Shown: positions 48,776 to 59,790, numbered from the stretch's first letter. The stretch: 64,000 nucleotides of DNA from Vesta saturnalis (GCA_036346205.1 JARFJB010001349.1:1475501-1539500), one strand, 5' to 3'. The notes: generated from the letters alone by a model not told the origin. Numbers and translations are program-made.

Positions 48776-49480
48776 AGTATATTAAAAAACAAGTTTCATA
48801 AGACCAGTCTTGAAGCACGAATTCAACTTTAAAAAAACGACTATCATAGCCACGAGTTTTTTAAAGAACGGGTGCTTCAAGGTCTTATGAAACACGTTTT
48901 TTTGCAATTTACCTTTTGAAATAAACATTTTTACTTCAGCTTATTTGGGGTTTTTGTGGCGGATGGTTGTTGTCTTAATTTCAAAAGTGAAAATTGGATC
49001 TAGTCTCCTTTTGTTTTATCCGAATTCTATCACAAAACACGGATCAAGCTTTGCTAACCTAATCATTTGCGTAAAATGTTCCGTGAATTAATCGCTATAA
49101 TGAGATCGGAGATGATGATGCCGCGTTTCTTATTATGTCGATTAAAATGGAAGCAAACTACAAAACAAATGTATAAGTTTCATACGACCAGTTTTGAAGC
49201 ACGAATTCAAGTTTAAAAAAACGAGTGGCGTAGTCACGGGTTGTTTTAAGAATGTGTGATTCAAGGTCTTATTTCTATGCTATTTTTGTAATTTGCCCTT
49301 TTTAATGTCGTTTTTAAACAAAAATTCTTTACTTTAGTTATTTAGGGATTTTTGTGGCGATTAGGTAGTCTTAATTTTAAAAGTGAAAATTTGATCTAGT
49401 CGCGTTTTGTCACCATGTCTACATGACATAATTCCGGATCAAGCTTTGCCAACCTAAAAATTTTCGTAAAATGTTATAGT
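48776..49480. repeat. Two-unit tandem repeat, each unit starting with a hairpin
   Basis: Unit 1 (about 48780-49080) and unit 2 (about 49165-49475) align over about 300 bases with an offset of 384-395. Shared stretches include AAGTTTCATA, GAAGCACGAATTCAA, TTTTTGTGGCG and GGATCAAGCTTTGC. In unit 1, CAAGTTTCATAAGACCAG (from 48790) pairs with GGTCTTATGAAACACG (to 48896), forming a hairpin. In unit 2 the right side of the hairpin is degraded. There is no coding capacity. Confidence 0.8.
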
Positions 49481-51300
49481 TTAACCCTTTCCTGTTTGGT
49501 GGCATATTACATATATCACAAATTTTAAGTTGTATGTGGTGCTGCTTGCAGGTATATTGTACGTACCACCAAAGTAGCAGCTACTTTACAAGCGCCATCT
49601 ATTATCTAGCGCATAAAAGTTGAATAATTTGCTGTAGTACCTACATTTACAGTTTGATACCATCACAACAAGTGGGAGAGGTGAAAATTTTCAGTGTTTG
49701 ATTTGAAGTGAACTAATTTACAATAATGCCAAGTAAGAAACGAGATATAATTTTGATATTGTCTTAGTTCGCAAATTTATCATAACAATTAATATTTACA
49801 TTTGCGGTTATCTGTTATCGTTATTTTATCTGTGGTATTTCGAATGTACCACAAAGCACCAATATAATGGACAAAATTATAACACGAATCTATTATTTAT
49901 TGATTAGAAAGAAATTATTGGAGTTTTAACGACCTGCAAAAATTAAATGAAGCTGAAGTAGATGATTTACTAGCAGAAATTCCTTCGAACGGAGAGTCTG
50001 AGGATGGTTTCAGTGATGAAGAGGAAAACACAGAAATTTCAATGATAGTAGAGGGAACAACTAAACGATGCTCATGCCACTCCTATTCAAAACGTAGTAG
50101 ACTCGGAGGACGATGAAGATAATCTTTCACTATCCAGCTTTGTATCTAGCGATACATTTACTTGGAAAAATCCTATAATAGTTAACAATATTGGTAATAG
50201 CGGTAATGATTTTGAAGAGAGTGTGGGACCTGCTAACATACCCAAAGAACTGGATTCACCAGTTGATATTTTTGGGTGCCTAATAAATCAAGACATGATT
50301 GAATACTTTGTTTTTTAAACAAATCTTTACGCAACGCAAATTGGAAAACCTTTTATTCCTACAACAGCGAAAGAGATACAAATATTTTTAGCTATAAACA
50401 TTTTGATGGGCATAAAAAGGCTGCCAAGCTATCTCGAATGAAACGTACTCGATATGATTGGCTTTTAGGAAATTTTTCATTTACATGATAATGCTCTTCA
50501 GCCGAAACGTGAGGACCCTAAATTTGACAAAACCATATAAATTGCCCCCATTTCTAGATTTCTTATCATATAATTTTAGTTTTTACTATAAAATTCACCA
50601 GACTTTATCAATTGATGAATCCACGATTTATTTCAAAGGCCGTTCATCAATTCGCCAATACATGCCAAATAAACCAATCAAATGGGGTTATAAGTTTGGA
50701 CTAGGGCACATCGATGAATTTCAGATATACACCGGGAAAAAGTACATGAGACTGCAGAAAAACAGTTGGGTCCTCGGGTTATCACAGATTTGACACGCTC
50801 TTTGGTTAGAAAGCATTATTCTGTATATTTCGATAACTACTTTACATCAATGTCATTATTGAGACAGTTGAAAAAAGGAAACATTTGTGCAACCGGACAA
50901 TTCGGAAAGGAAGAAACGGAATTCTGAACAATTTTAGAGCTGATAAAGATTTGAAACGTGATGATTTTGACTGGCGAATGACTGATGATGGCATTTCATG
51001 TGTAAAGTGGATGGATAAAAGAATAGTTCTGCCAGCTTCCAATTCTGAGGACCCTTCAATCACATACTACGTTGCGCGGAAAAGGAAGAATGGTGAAACT
51101 GAAAATGTTTCTTGTCCACAAGCTTTAAAGAATTACAATCAAAACATGGGCTTTGTCGACAAAGCAGATATGCTAAATAAAACATACCAAATTGATAGAA
51201 AGAGCAGAAAATGGTGACCACGGATTAATTGACTATTAAAATTACACGAACTAAGATTTAGGCAACGTAAGTCTTCAATAAATCAGCAAAGTATTTATTA
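49481..51300 (+). mobile_element. piggyBac-like element, 3' end lost
   Basis: The left end is TTAACCC at 49481-49487, the canonical TTAA target followed by the CCC of a piggyBac terminus. I found no matching GGGTTAA downstream, so the right end is deleted. The insertion lies at the end of the second tandem unit, at or near the TTAA that unit 1 still shows uninterrupted (GAATTAATC near 49087). Confidence 0.82.
49726..51290 (+). pseudogene. piggyBac transposase, frameshifted
   Basis: The ATG at 49726 is followed after two codons and one base by a probable intron, GTAAGA (49733) to TGATTAG (49907). Splicing joins it in frame to RNYWSFNDLQKLNEAEVDDL, an acidic N-terminus (SEDGFSDEEENTEIS; SEDDEDNLSLSS after a frameshift near 50070). 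NPIIVNNIGNSG and IKRLPSYLE lead to the catalytic core. The first Asp is in TLSIDESTIYFKGRSSI (about 50608) and the second in SVYFDNYFTSMSLLRQLKKG (about 50830). The third region, ISCVKWMDKRIVLP (about 50993), and the last, NMGFVDKADMLNKTYQIDRK (about 51145), follow in a new frame. Stops near 50316, 50440, 50791 and 51215 break it. The C-terminal Cys-rich finger is missing. Confidence 0.87.
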
Positions 51301-51734
51301 GCTAGAATTTTTATGGGCAGATGTCTCCACATACATTATATATTATATCCACTTATTTTATTGATAAGAGTCAAAATATATTGCTGCGACAGTGAATTGT
51401 TATAATTTAGGACATGGTTTGATTATAATTACATACCATCATATAAATAACCTATATATTTGTAAGTAAACAAATACTTTTTTGTTTATTTATAAATTAA
51501 ATCATTTCAGGTGAAACAATTGATAAAAGTTGTAATTAGTTTGTTATTCTCAAGATTTATAACAACCCTTCTAGAAGCATAATTATTGCTTAGTAATCGA
51601 CATAATTCTTGTAGATACTTTACGATAACATAAATATCGATACATTTGTGATTATTTCATTCTTGTAGACGAAAGTGTGTACAACGTAATGTAGTTCGAA
51701 GTTCAACGAAATTATAGATATTTAATATTTCATT
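51301..51734. other. No gene seen
   Basis: AT-rich DNA between the piggyBac and the SINE cluster. Confidence 0.5.
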
Positions 51735-51895
51735 AAAAATTATTATTAATTTTATTAAATACATAAATAAAAAGTTTACCTCGAGTAGGATCCGAACCTA
51801 CGACCTGTACTTTGCTAGAGTACCGCGCTACCAAGGTTCAAACCCCTATCGATGCAAATTTTGTCTTTATGTATGTAGAACTGATGTAAATTCTA
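51735..51895 (-). repeat. tRNA-derived SINE, copy 1
   Basis: The minus strand carries a tRNA-like head at 51832-51779: GGTAGCGCGGTACTCTAGC, then CAGGTCGTAGGTTCGGATCC, close to a Pol III B box. The flanks share TTTATTAAATACATAAA on one side and GCATCGATAGGGG and TACATACATAAAGAC on the other with copies 2 and 3. Confidence 0.75.
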
Positions 51896-51989
51896 AATAT
51901 AATGAGATTACAGTCAAATTACTTATATTAATGGAATGTGAGCCTGCAATATCGCAAGGATTCACATACCAAAGCAACTTGACTAATAT

Positions 51990-52134
51990 TAATTATTATA
52001 AGTTTTGTTATGAACGAATAAGTTCAAAGGTAAATATGTAATTAAAATTATTGTTAATTTTATTAAATACATAAAAAAAGTTTACGAGTAGATTCGAACC
52101 TACGACCTGTACTTTGCTAGAGTACCGCGCTACA
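51990..52134 (-). repeat. tRNA-derived SINE, copy 2
   Basis: The minus-strand head at 52133-52081 has GTAGCGCGGTACTCTAGC and GGTTCGAATC. The copy is the left arm of an inverted repeat with copy 3, the two pairing through CGAATAAGTTCAAAGGTAAA near 52017-52035. Confidence 0.75.
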
Positions 52135-52185
52135 TCAGTTCTACATACATAAAGACACAATTTGCATCGATTGGGGCTTGAACCT

Positions 52186-52347
52186 TGGTGGCGCAGTTGG
52201 TAGCGCGGTACTCTAGCAAAGTACAGGTCGTGTTCAATTACTGAGGTAAACTTTTATTTATGTATTTAATAAAATTAATAATAATTTTTAATTACATATT
52301 TACCTTTGAACTTATTCGTTCATAACAAAAACTTATAATAGTTTAAT
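52186..52347 (+). repeat. tRNA-derived SINE, copy 3, with D and anticodon arms
   Basis: The plus-strand head starts GGTGGCGCAGTTGGTAGCGC (A-box-like). D stem GCGC (52191-52194) pairs with GCGC (52203-52206). Anticodon stem GTACT (52208-52212) pairs with AGTAC (52220-52224) around loop CTAGCAA, with AGC in the anticodon position (Ala-like). The T arm is damaged and no acceptor stem forms, so this is a SINE head and not a working tRNA. Confidence 0.75.
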
Positions 52348-52800
52348 ATTTTAATTTAGTACATAGTTTAAATAGATTTTATATTGCTTAAATGAAAAGC
52401 AATTTACATAAATCAGTACATGTATTCAGTCCACCTATTGTAGAGCTCTCCACATGTTATGTAAAAATTAGAATATTTATATAACATTGGAATTAAAACA
52501 TTTAAATAAAAAAAAAAAAATTCACTCACAAGTGGAATCAAATATAATTAATGATTGCACAACCTCAAATTGTTTTTTAATTTACCACCACTCTGACATA
52601 GACACTTCGGCATGTTTAATCCATTTCTGCCAATATGTCCCATCAATTCGTTGCGAGGATTACACCCATATTTCTTCCATATGGTCATCGTTAAATTTGG
52701 AATTATGTCTTCTTATATTTTTGTTGTAGTGTTCTTCTAAGTTTTCCCACACTAGTTCAATTGGATTAAATTGACAGTGATATGGTGGTAACCGTAATAC
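52348..52800. other. No separate gene
   Basis: AT-rich. The last part (52740-52800) may include the decayed C-terminus of the minus-strand transposase that follows. Confidence 0.4.
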
Positions 52801-53613
52801 TCAGTGTGCTATTTCAACTGTTCCGTACACCTTTCGTATCGTATTATCTGCAACTAATTGCAGTAATTCATTTTTAAACATGTTAGGTTCATAAGCTATG
52901 TTGTGCTTTAATAGAAAATTACATATTTTTTCCTTCTTGGATGAATTATTTGGAATGTTTTCTAGACGTTTGGAATGATAACTTACATTGTCCATTACAA
53001 TAAAAAGTGGTTCTTTTAAGTTTACAGTTAAATTATTTTCAAACCATTTTATACACAACTCCGCACACATATCTCCATGGAAGTCTGCACTTTGTGATAA
53101 CAAAAATGAAGCATCGGAAATAAATCCATCTTCATTACCTGCATAAATCTAAAAAATACAGTTATTTTATTACAAATTATAATGTAATAACTAAATTACA
53201 ACAAACCTTTTTCCTTCCACCATTGGCTTCTTCTTCAGGCTTTTCTTAGATTTATCATGCCAGCTTCTTTTGTGCGATCCTCGACTAAAAATCCAAGTTT
53301 CATATAGAATACAGGATTGTATAATTTTTCTTCTTTATTTTTGTAATATTCTCTTAAAAATCGTACACGATTGTTCCAGTAAACCTCTCCTACCATCATG
53401 TACTTTAGACGAAAAGCGAATGGAATGTAAGGGACGTCTTATACTTGATCTACTGAAATCTAAAACTTGACTATCGCTTAATCCTTTTTGTAATGCTGCC
53501 AGCGTAACCAGTATACCTGCTAAAATAGGTATAGTACAAGGCATGTGAAAAATCTGGAACACTGGAACTGTGGTAGATCTGTCACAAACAAAATACAGCC
53601 ACATACCACACAA
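52801..53613 (-). pseudogene. IS630/Tc1-type DDE transposase relic with intron (family A, copy 3)
   Basis: Minus strand. RVRFLREYYKNKEEKLYNP precedes the first catalytic region, which reads LYETWIFSRGSHKRSWHD (near 53300), with Tyr in place of the Asp of DETW. Then PMVEGKRFV is followed by an intron-like stretch, GTTTGTTG to TTTTTTAG (about 53208-53149). The next exon begins IYAGNEDGFISDASFLLSQ and continues as ADFHGDM and LFIVMDNVSYHSKRLENIP, with the second Asp intact, then KICNFLLKHNIAYEPNMFKN. It ends near 52801 before the third acidic residue. The intron position and motif order match copy 2 where both can be compared. Confidence 0.75.
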
Positions 53614-53730
53614 AAATTAAAAGAACACCGAATGCGTTTCGATAGCTACGCTATCATCATCAGCGACCGCTGGTGATGATAGCGTAGCTGTCGAAACGCG
53701 TTCGGTGTTTTTTAATTTTGTGTGGTACGT
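53603..53730. repeat. Long hairpin with hammerhead-like motifs on both strands
   Basis: Two arms of about 62 bases (53603-53664 and 53669-53730) pair almost perfectly around a GACC loop. On the minus strand, CTGATGA (53663-53657), one extra T, GATAGC, loop GTA, GCTATC and GAAAC (53640-53636) form a hammerhead-like core. On the plus strand, CTGGTGA (53670-53676), T, GATAGC, GTA, GCTGTC, GAAAC (53693-53697) is a near copy with one core change. Each probably derives from a Penelope-type terminal repeat. Confidence 0.75.
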
Positions 53731-54988
53731 GGGTGTATTTTGTTTGGTACTAGACAAGTCATGAATGTTTGTATTTACATTTTGAATGCATTTCATACGT
53801 TTTCTCTTTCAGCATCCTTCACATAGTCATCATTTTCGGAGAACGTACATTTCGTACGTTTTATCCGCTTAGCTGGTGACTGTGGAGGTTTATTTTCTTT
53901 TTGGGCTTCTGTAACCCTTTTTTATAGTACTAACTGTATTTATACTAACCTGACATGCTTCAGATGTGCGCTAAAAGTAGTCCTTCCAAGTATCATATTT
54001 TACACAATAATGTACTACATACCTGCATAACAAATGGAACGAGTGCCCCGTTCAAAATAATTAAGCACGTTCTTAACTACGAGCTGCGCTTAAGATTTAA
54101 GGTGCTTATTACATTAAAATTTTGTAAATTTTATATAAATTATGTAAGAAAGTTACCAAGTTACCGATAATTCACGTACAAGTTGTTGATAGTTTTGAAA
54201 AAATTGTCTTTGTCATAAAATGTAAAGCAAAATCGCATAAACAATAATTTGTTCTCGGAGGGGTCAACCACAAGTGGATACTGTACGGAGTATTAGATAT
54301 TCTTAGTGCATATTCCTGGACATTTTGGATATATGTGGATATTATTGGATGTCTGTGAATATTTTGATATCTTACCGGTGTTTTTGGATATCACAGATAT
54401 TATTGGATGTGATAAACATTTAACAAAGTATGCTCATGTCTATGCCTAACGCATACCATTCCTTTATGTTAAAATCATTTTTGTATGTGCTTATCTTATT
54501 AGTATAAATACCTGTACTTAATCATGCATATACCCGGAATATGTACCGCACCAGAGTAACAAACCATTACTTTCGTACGTTACATACCAACAGAGGCATG
54601 TAAGACAGAGTACATTTTATTACATGTAACGTCAAAATAGTCGAAAAGAACTTTAATCGCTTCCATTAAAAGTGAAACTTTACCTCAACTTATGCTGTTA
54701 AAAATTGGATGAACACTTACCATTCGTCACGTATTATACGGGACAATCCTTTTTTAAACACATCATTTCATATATGTAATTATATTAATAAATTACGTAA
54801 ATGTTTCGTATTTATAAAGAAGCCCCTTTTTTGTCTCGTTTCTGACGTTTCATTGTTTAGAATGGATTAATCAAAGGCTAGAAAGTACGCGTGGAAAATA
54901 AATAGCTCGGTGCATGCAAATAAAGTGTAAATAGTTCGTTAGCTAAGATTAATTGTTAATAAATAACTGTTTTTAAATAAATATAGAA
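53731..54988. other. No gene seen; scattered GGATAT motifs
   Basis: AT-rich DNA. Between 54280 and 54420 the motif TGGATAT and relatives recur about seven times at irregular spacing. No protein is recognised. Confidence 0.5.
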
Positions 54989-55212
54989 CATGCCAAAAAG
55001 AAAGTGTACATTTAATAGAGATTTGGAAAGTTTATTAAAAAGACAATCTGAGGTAATTTTTACTTGCACATAGTGGAAAGGCCGATATTGTTCAACACAT
55101 ATCGACACTTTGGCATAAAAAGGCACATATTGCTGCTTCTACTAGTAGTCAAGTGTCGTTTTTGTTCGTAAGAACACATTTGGAAATGAAAAACAAAGGT
55201 ACCTGCGATTGA
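54989..55212 (+). pseudogene. BED-type zinc finger fragment (hAT-like)
   Basis: The ATG at 54989 gives MPKRKCTFNRDLESLLKRQS, the usual start of a widespread insect BED-finger protein linked to hAT transposases. After a frameshift near 55055, AHSGKADIVQHISTLWHKKA carries the two His of the C2H2-type BED finger; AASTSSQVSFLF follows and the frame ends at 55212. The Cys pair expected between the two parts is missing, so the finger is broken. No DDE core follows. Confidence 0.55.
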
Positions 55213-56405
55213 ATGTACAGTATGTCCACTCTCTTATATTTTTGAAAGAAAATTGATGACGTAAAAAATTTTTTGCTAACATTTTTAATTTTAAAGATAC
55301 AGGGCGAAATTGAAAATTGTCCAATTTGGCGCGGGTGTCATATTTCGTTTATTTTAAAAGATATTTACATTCTGTAAACATATTCTTTTTTCAGAGGATC
55401 AACGTGGCATAACCAGATTTGCACTCAACGTTTCGGCTCATAGATAACATCATCAGGTCAAAAGAGTTAAATACAGACCTGTATTTGTTTTTTATTACTT
55501 TTGTTTGCGATATTTTTACGTTTAGCTTCTCAAAAATATATCAAGTACGTTTTTTTCATTTTATTCTTACTACAGTCCTGGATATAATGTGAATTAACGA
55601 AATTCCAATGCTGCAATAATATTGGCTAGCACTTTAATTAATTTAATACCCTAAAACCTACTTAAAACACTAAAAATATCTACTTACAATTATATACTAA
55701 AATATTGAATAAATACTTAATTTGTTAAGTAATTATTGAATATAATTGTGAATTATATTAAAGACACGTCTGATTATCACCAACTATGTAATATGTACCA
55801 GTAATGAAACGAGATTATTTTTAAGCTGACGTTAAACCAACAACTATAAAAAATGTTCAAACTAATTTTCTTCATGATCTAAACAAAGCTGGCAACTATG
55901 AGCTATTTTTTGCGATGTATTTAAAATTATCAAGGGTCTTACTTGCACTTGCCTAAATGCTGTTCTCTAGCATATCTTAAATCATTTATTGTTCTGTGTG
56001 GTTGACTACAAAATTTGCTTTCAAGAAACCTCCAAATAAAAAAATCCTACATAGACACAGATAATCTAAGAGGCCAATTTATAAATACGTGAGTCCATCC
56101 ATCCATCGCAGTAGAAAATTATTGTCTAAAAACGATCTAAAACTTGCAAATTTTGAGCAGGCTTGTTGAAAGTGGATCTTGTCAAGTTGAGCCAAAGGCT
56201 TGCCCCAAAATATCAAGATATCTATTTTCAGTAAACGTATCTTGATAAATAATATATTTTATGTTGGTATATCAATATATTTTATGTTGGTACTCAAGCT
56301 ACGCTAAATCCAAATCGTCCGTGTTGTTCCTTAATATGAGCAAAACGCAAATTTTCTTTTGCCTAATGCTCAGTATTATGCCAATTAAAAATACCTGCAT
56401 CGTTT
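55213..56405. other. No gene seen; one weak hammerhead-like trace
   Basis: AT-rich DNA. On the minus strand at 55456-55430, CTGATGA and GAAAC occur in hammerhead order 15 bases apart, but the stem between them does not pair well. Confidence 0.5.
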
Positions 56406-57855
56406 ATACAGGGTTCCCCATTTTAGACTATACAATTTAAAAGTCGAATAAAAACTTTCTAATCAAAGTAAATTAACTTTTTAATGGACTAATATGTAGC
56501 TTATTCTTTGGGATTTATGACTAAAGTAAATAACAATTCAAGTTTTAAAGATCATGTCTTCCAAATGCCCTCCTTCGACTTCAATGCATTTTGAATTCTA
56601 AGTTCAAAATTTATCATCACTGGCGAAGCAAATCTCCATTTATTCCTGCAATTTCATTTCGAATCTGCTCCTTCAGCTCCGGAATTGTTGCGGGACGACT
56701 TGCAAAACTTTTGCTTTAGGTATCCCCAGAGAAAAAATCGGGGCCGTTAAATCGGAGATCTCGGGGCCAATTCAAATTTCCAAATCGGGAAATTATACGG
56801 CCGTCAAAAAATCTCGCAAAATTCTCATAGTGTTTCTGGCTGTGTGAGCCGTTGCTCCATCTTGCTGGAATAATATGGCGCCATTTAGTCCTCGTCTAAT
56901 TAGTTCTGGGATAAGAAACGTTTGCAACATGTTTATGTAGCGTTCGGAATTAACTGTAACAGAACGGTTATTTTCATCCTCAAAAAATAAGGACCGATAA
57001 TTCCAAATGATGCTACACCGCACCAAACAACGACTTTTGGACTGTGGAGGTTTTGGTAAACAGTTCGTGAGGATTTTCTACTCCCAGTATCTAAAGTTTT
57101 GCTTGTTAACAACACCGTCCAAATGAAAATTTGCTTCGTCGCTCATTAGCAAATTATGAATTTCTCCACGATGCTGATGTAAAATTCTTCACAAAATGTC
57201 ACCCTCGCTCCTTTGTCTAGATCACTGAGGTTATGCGCCATTTGATATTTATAGGGGTGAAATTTTATATCTTTATGCAGAATTCTGTGGAGACTTCCTT
57301 AGATATTCCTAGGGCAAGTGATTGCCGATTAGCCTATCTCTTAGGACTTCTTGTAAAGGCAGCTCTCACTCGTTCAATATTTTCAGGCGTACGCACCGTT
57401 CTTCGACGTCCAGGTTTTTTAATGTTTTGCACAGAGCCATTTTCACGCCAATGACGAACCCACGCCGCAATTGTAAAGCGTGTTGGTGCATCGGCCCCTA
57501 TTATTGTTTCCAAACTACCGTCGAAATGCACGCCGAACTTCTTCAAATGAACCAGTTCTAATGTAGACTTCCACAGAAAACACACGCTCTTGAATCGAAT
57601 AATTCATAATGCAATGAAAATTGTTAAACTGGAGCAATTATATCGTTTGCGTATAACGCATATTTGACAGAAACACTTAAGTCGTTGTTTATAGACAGGC
57701 GCCTCCTTGATCTTTAAAACTTGAATTGTTATTTACTTTAGTCATAAATCCCACAGAATAAGCTACATATTAGTCCATTAAAAAGTTAATTTACTTTGAT
57801 TAGAAAGTTTTTATTCGACTTTTAAATTGTATAGTCTAATATGGGGAACCCAGTA
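56406..57855 (-). mobile_element. Mariner-type element with ~150-bp terminal repeats
   Basis: A 1.45-kb transposon. Left arm 56406 to about 56560 and right arm about 57705 to 57855 match closely over 150 bases. The tips are CAGGGTTCCCCATTTTAGAC (left) and, in complement, TGGGTTCCCCATATTAGAC-like (right). The end of the transposase frame lies inside the left arm. Confidence 0.87.
56538..57585 (-). pseudogene. DUF4817-type mariner transposase, frameshifted
   Basis: Minus strand. The N-terminal part, 57585-57334, is damaged at its start but shows a HTH (APTRFTIAAWVRHWRENGSV, then NIKKPGRRRTVRTPENIERV). The middle is scrambled to about 57165. LLMSDEANFHLDGVVNKQNF (near 57150) holds the first catalytic Asp, SPKVVVWCGVASFGIIGPYF follows, and AILFQQDGATAHTARNTM (about 56880) holds the second. 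The third region is reached after a frameshift near 56800 (GPDFFSG). The C-terminal piece (CIEVEGGHLEDMIFKT) ends at 56538. There are several stops. Confidence 0.82.
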
Positions 57856-58839
57856 TAAGACTAATTAGACCATATTACTTTTTTGTGAAAATTTTCATCA
57901 TTCGCCATTTCTTCTACCACCGGCAAAAGGTTAACAGCTTTTGAGCATCACCAGGGAGCAAATTATGAGTTATTCACTTTTTATATGGTATACATTTGTT
58001 TTTCCTTAAAATTTTGGGCGCCCTTGACTTTATTTCAAAATGATTTGACATTTTCACTAAAATGCAAACAATAGATTGAATCCTATGTGACATTAAAGTT
58101 TGGATTGACTTTGTTGACATTTAATTTTTTTGTTTTATGCGCCATATTCATGGCCTGCCGAGGTGCAAGTGCAAGAAATAATAATTTTAAATACAATGCG
58201 AAAAAATGCCCATAGATGTCATCTTTGTTTAGATCATAAAAGAAATCAATTAGAACATTTTTTGTAGTTAATTTTTTTTCTTCGGGCTTGTTTTTTTATC
58301 GTAGGTGGTCTGTATCATTAATTTACCAAGCAACCAAATTCGCGTAAAAAAATCAACTTTATCCGGATAAAAAAACCTCTTGTGTAATTATAGCTGATTA
58401 TTTTTTAAACAATCCATAGTAATGAGAAAAAATAGCATCATAATTACACTGACTATTTGCTAGTAGCTAGATAAATAAAAGTTAGCATTGACTTGGTTGG
58501 TAAGGTAACGAGCCATTTGAAACATTAAAAAACACCATCGCGCCATTTTTGAGTAGCACTTAGATTTCGCTTTTGAGATTTTCTATAAAATAAGGTAAGT
58601 GAATTGGTATAAATTCGAAGAAACTTTACAATTAGTCATCTTACAGAAACCAACATGAGCACAAGATTTGGTCGAAGCTCGGTGATCCAACAATTAGCTG
58701 TGGAACAAACACCAGTCAACACCAAAAAAGCACGAACACAATGTGGGTTAACTGATAGCAAATTTCTAACATCAAATAAAATGACACTGACAAATGTCCG
58801 GTGCGTCTTTTTCATAAACTAAAGTAAAAAAAAATCTGA
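57856..58839. other. No gene seen
   Basis: AT-rich. A 55-codon open frame from 58654 (MSTRFGRSSVIQQLAVEQTP) just upstream of the recombinase fragment might belong to the same element, but I do not recognise it. Confidence 0.4.
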
Positions 58840-59112
58840 CAATATTCCAACTGATCGTTTATTTTTGACACCTAACCCATATTGGCAGGAATCTTTATCT
58901 AAGGAGTGGTATAAAAATCTCCCGATAGGATAAAACAAGCGGTCCAAAGGATTGGCTTGGATCCTAACAAAATAGAAATTACGAACCATTCAAATTGTTC
59001 TTCTGCTGTAACACAACTAGCTAAAAGTGGAGTAGGTGAGGAACTATTGTTGACAATAACAACACACCCATCTGAAAGCCCCATCAAACCCTATCTACAA
59101 TTTGACGAAGAG
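58840..59112 (+). pseudogene. Crypton-type tyrosine recombinase, C-terminal fragment (plus copy)
   Basis: LFLTPNPYWQESLSKEWYKN (58859-58918) leads, after a stop and a frameshift near 58935, into QRIGLDPNKIEITNHSNCSS (about 58943) and AVTQLAKSGVGEE, ending IKPYLQFDEEHH (to about 59116). The order NHS-x-x-S, then a second His position, then a Tyr in SPIKPYL fits the catalytic end of tyrosine recombinases of the Crypton/DUF3504 type. An Arg expected after HSN is Cys, and the GH-S motif reads THPSES, so it is inactive. Confidence 0.65.
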
Positions 59113-59237
59113 CATCACACAACCGCAATCGTCCCTACAATAATTGCACCATTAATTACAACAATTGTAAACATTCTTAATTATTTAATAAAGACGCACT
59201 TGTTTAACATTTTGCGGCATAGTTTAAAATTCATGGT

Positions 59238-59375
59238 AATAATTTTTGTTAGAATTTTAACTAGATTAGCACTCATCTCTGTTGCTATTAAGAAATCCCA
59301 CTCGTGGACGATGGTGAGATTTCTATAGCAACAAAGATTCGTGAATCTAGTTAAAATTATCAAAAAATTATCACC
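59238..59375. repeat. Hairpin at the centre of the inverted recombinase pair
   Basis: Two arms of about 65 bases pair around 59308: AATTTTAACTAGATT (about 59252) with AATCTAGTTAAAATT (about 59344), and TGTTGCTAT with ATAGCAACA. Confidence 0.8.
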
Positions 59376-59419
59376 ACATATAATTTCTGTGGAGTAGTCG
59401 ATGCACCACGAAAATACTC

Positions 59420-59790
59420 GGGTATCTGCACATGCGCGTAACTTTGTCGAGGTGACTTTTATCGACTTTCAAATATGGGTTTATGGAAGAGATGTTTGAA
59501 TGGCCTGTTATTTTAATAAATTCATATTCTCTTACACCACGTTTCACAAGATTAATTACTGCTTTTGTTGGGTTAGAATGGTTTATTATTTTATGGCGTT
59601 TTACATTTATTCCAATCATTTTAGCGACAGATGTAGTCAACTTGAAAGTCATATTTTTTCCGATGGGCGAATTAAAAAACCAACAAAACCTTTTTGTTTC
59701 CACGCTGGATTTGATGTTAAGAAAAAAACGATTTTTAATAACGTGGGTAGGTGCTTCTTTTTATAATAAGTTTATGGAACAGCCTGAAAA
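59420..59790 (-). pseudogene. Crypton-type tyrosine recombinase, C-terminal fragment (minus copy)
   Basis: Minus strand, opposite to the fragment at 58840. FFLTSNPAWKQKGFVGFLIR runs to a frameshift near 59665, then MIGINVKRHKIINHSNPTKA and VINLVKRGVREYEFIKITGH, ending SNISSINPYLKVDKSHLDKV (about 59440). GHS and the Tyr of INPYL are kept; the Arg after HSN is replaced by Pro. It shares the same motif order as the plus copy and the two point tail to tail. Confidence 0.68.

Noticed and set aside
52186..52250. Possible functional tRNA-Ala
   Set aside because: D and anticodon arms pair, but the T arm is broken, there is no acceptor stem, and two further damaged copies lie beside it; a SINE explains it better.
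54280..54420. Recurrent TGGATAT motif as a regulatory array
   Set aside because: Irregular spacing and low complexity; an AT-rich background explains most of it.
55430..55456. Third hammerhead-like site
   Set aside because: Core boxes are present in order, but the intervening 15 bases do not form a convincing stem.
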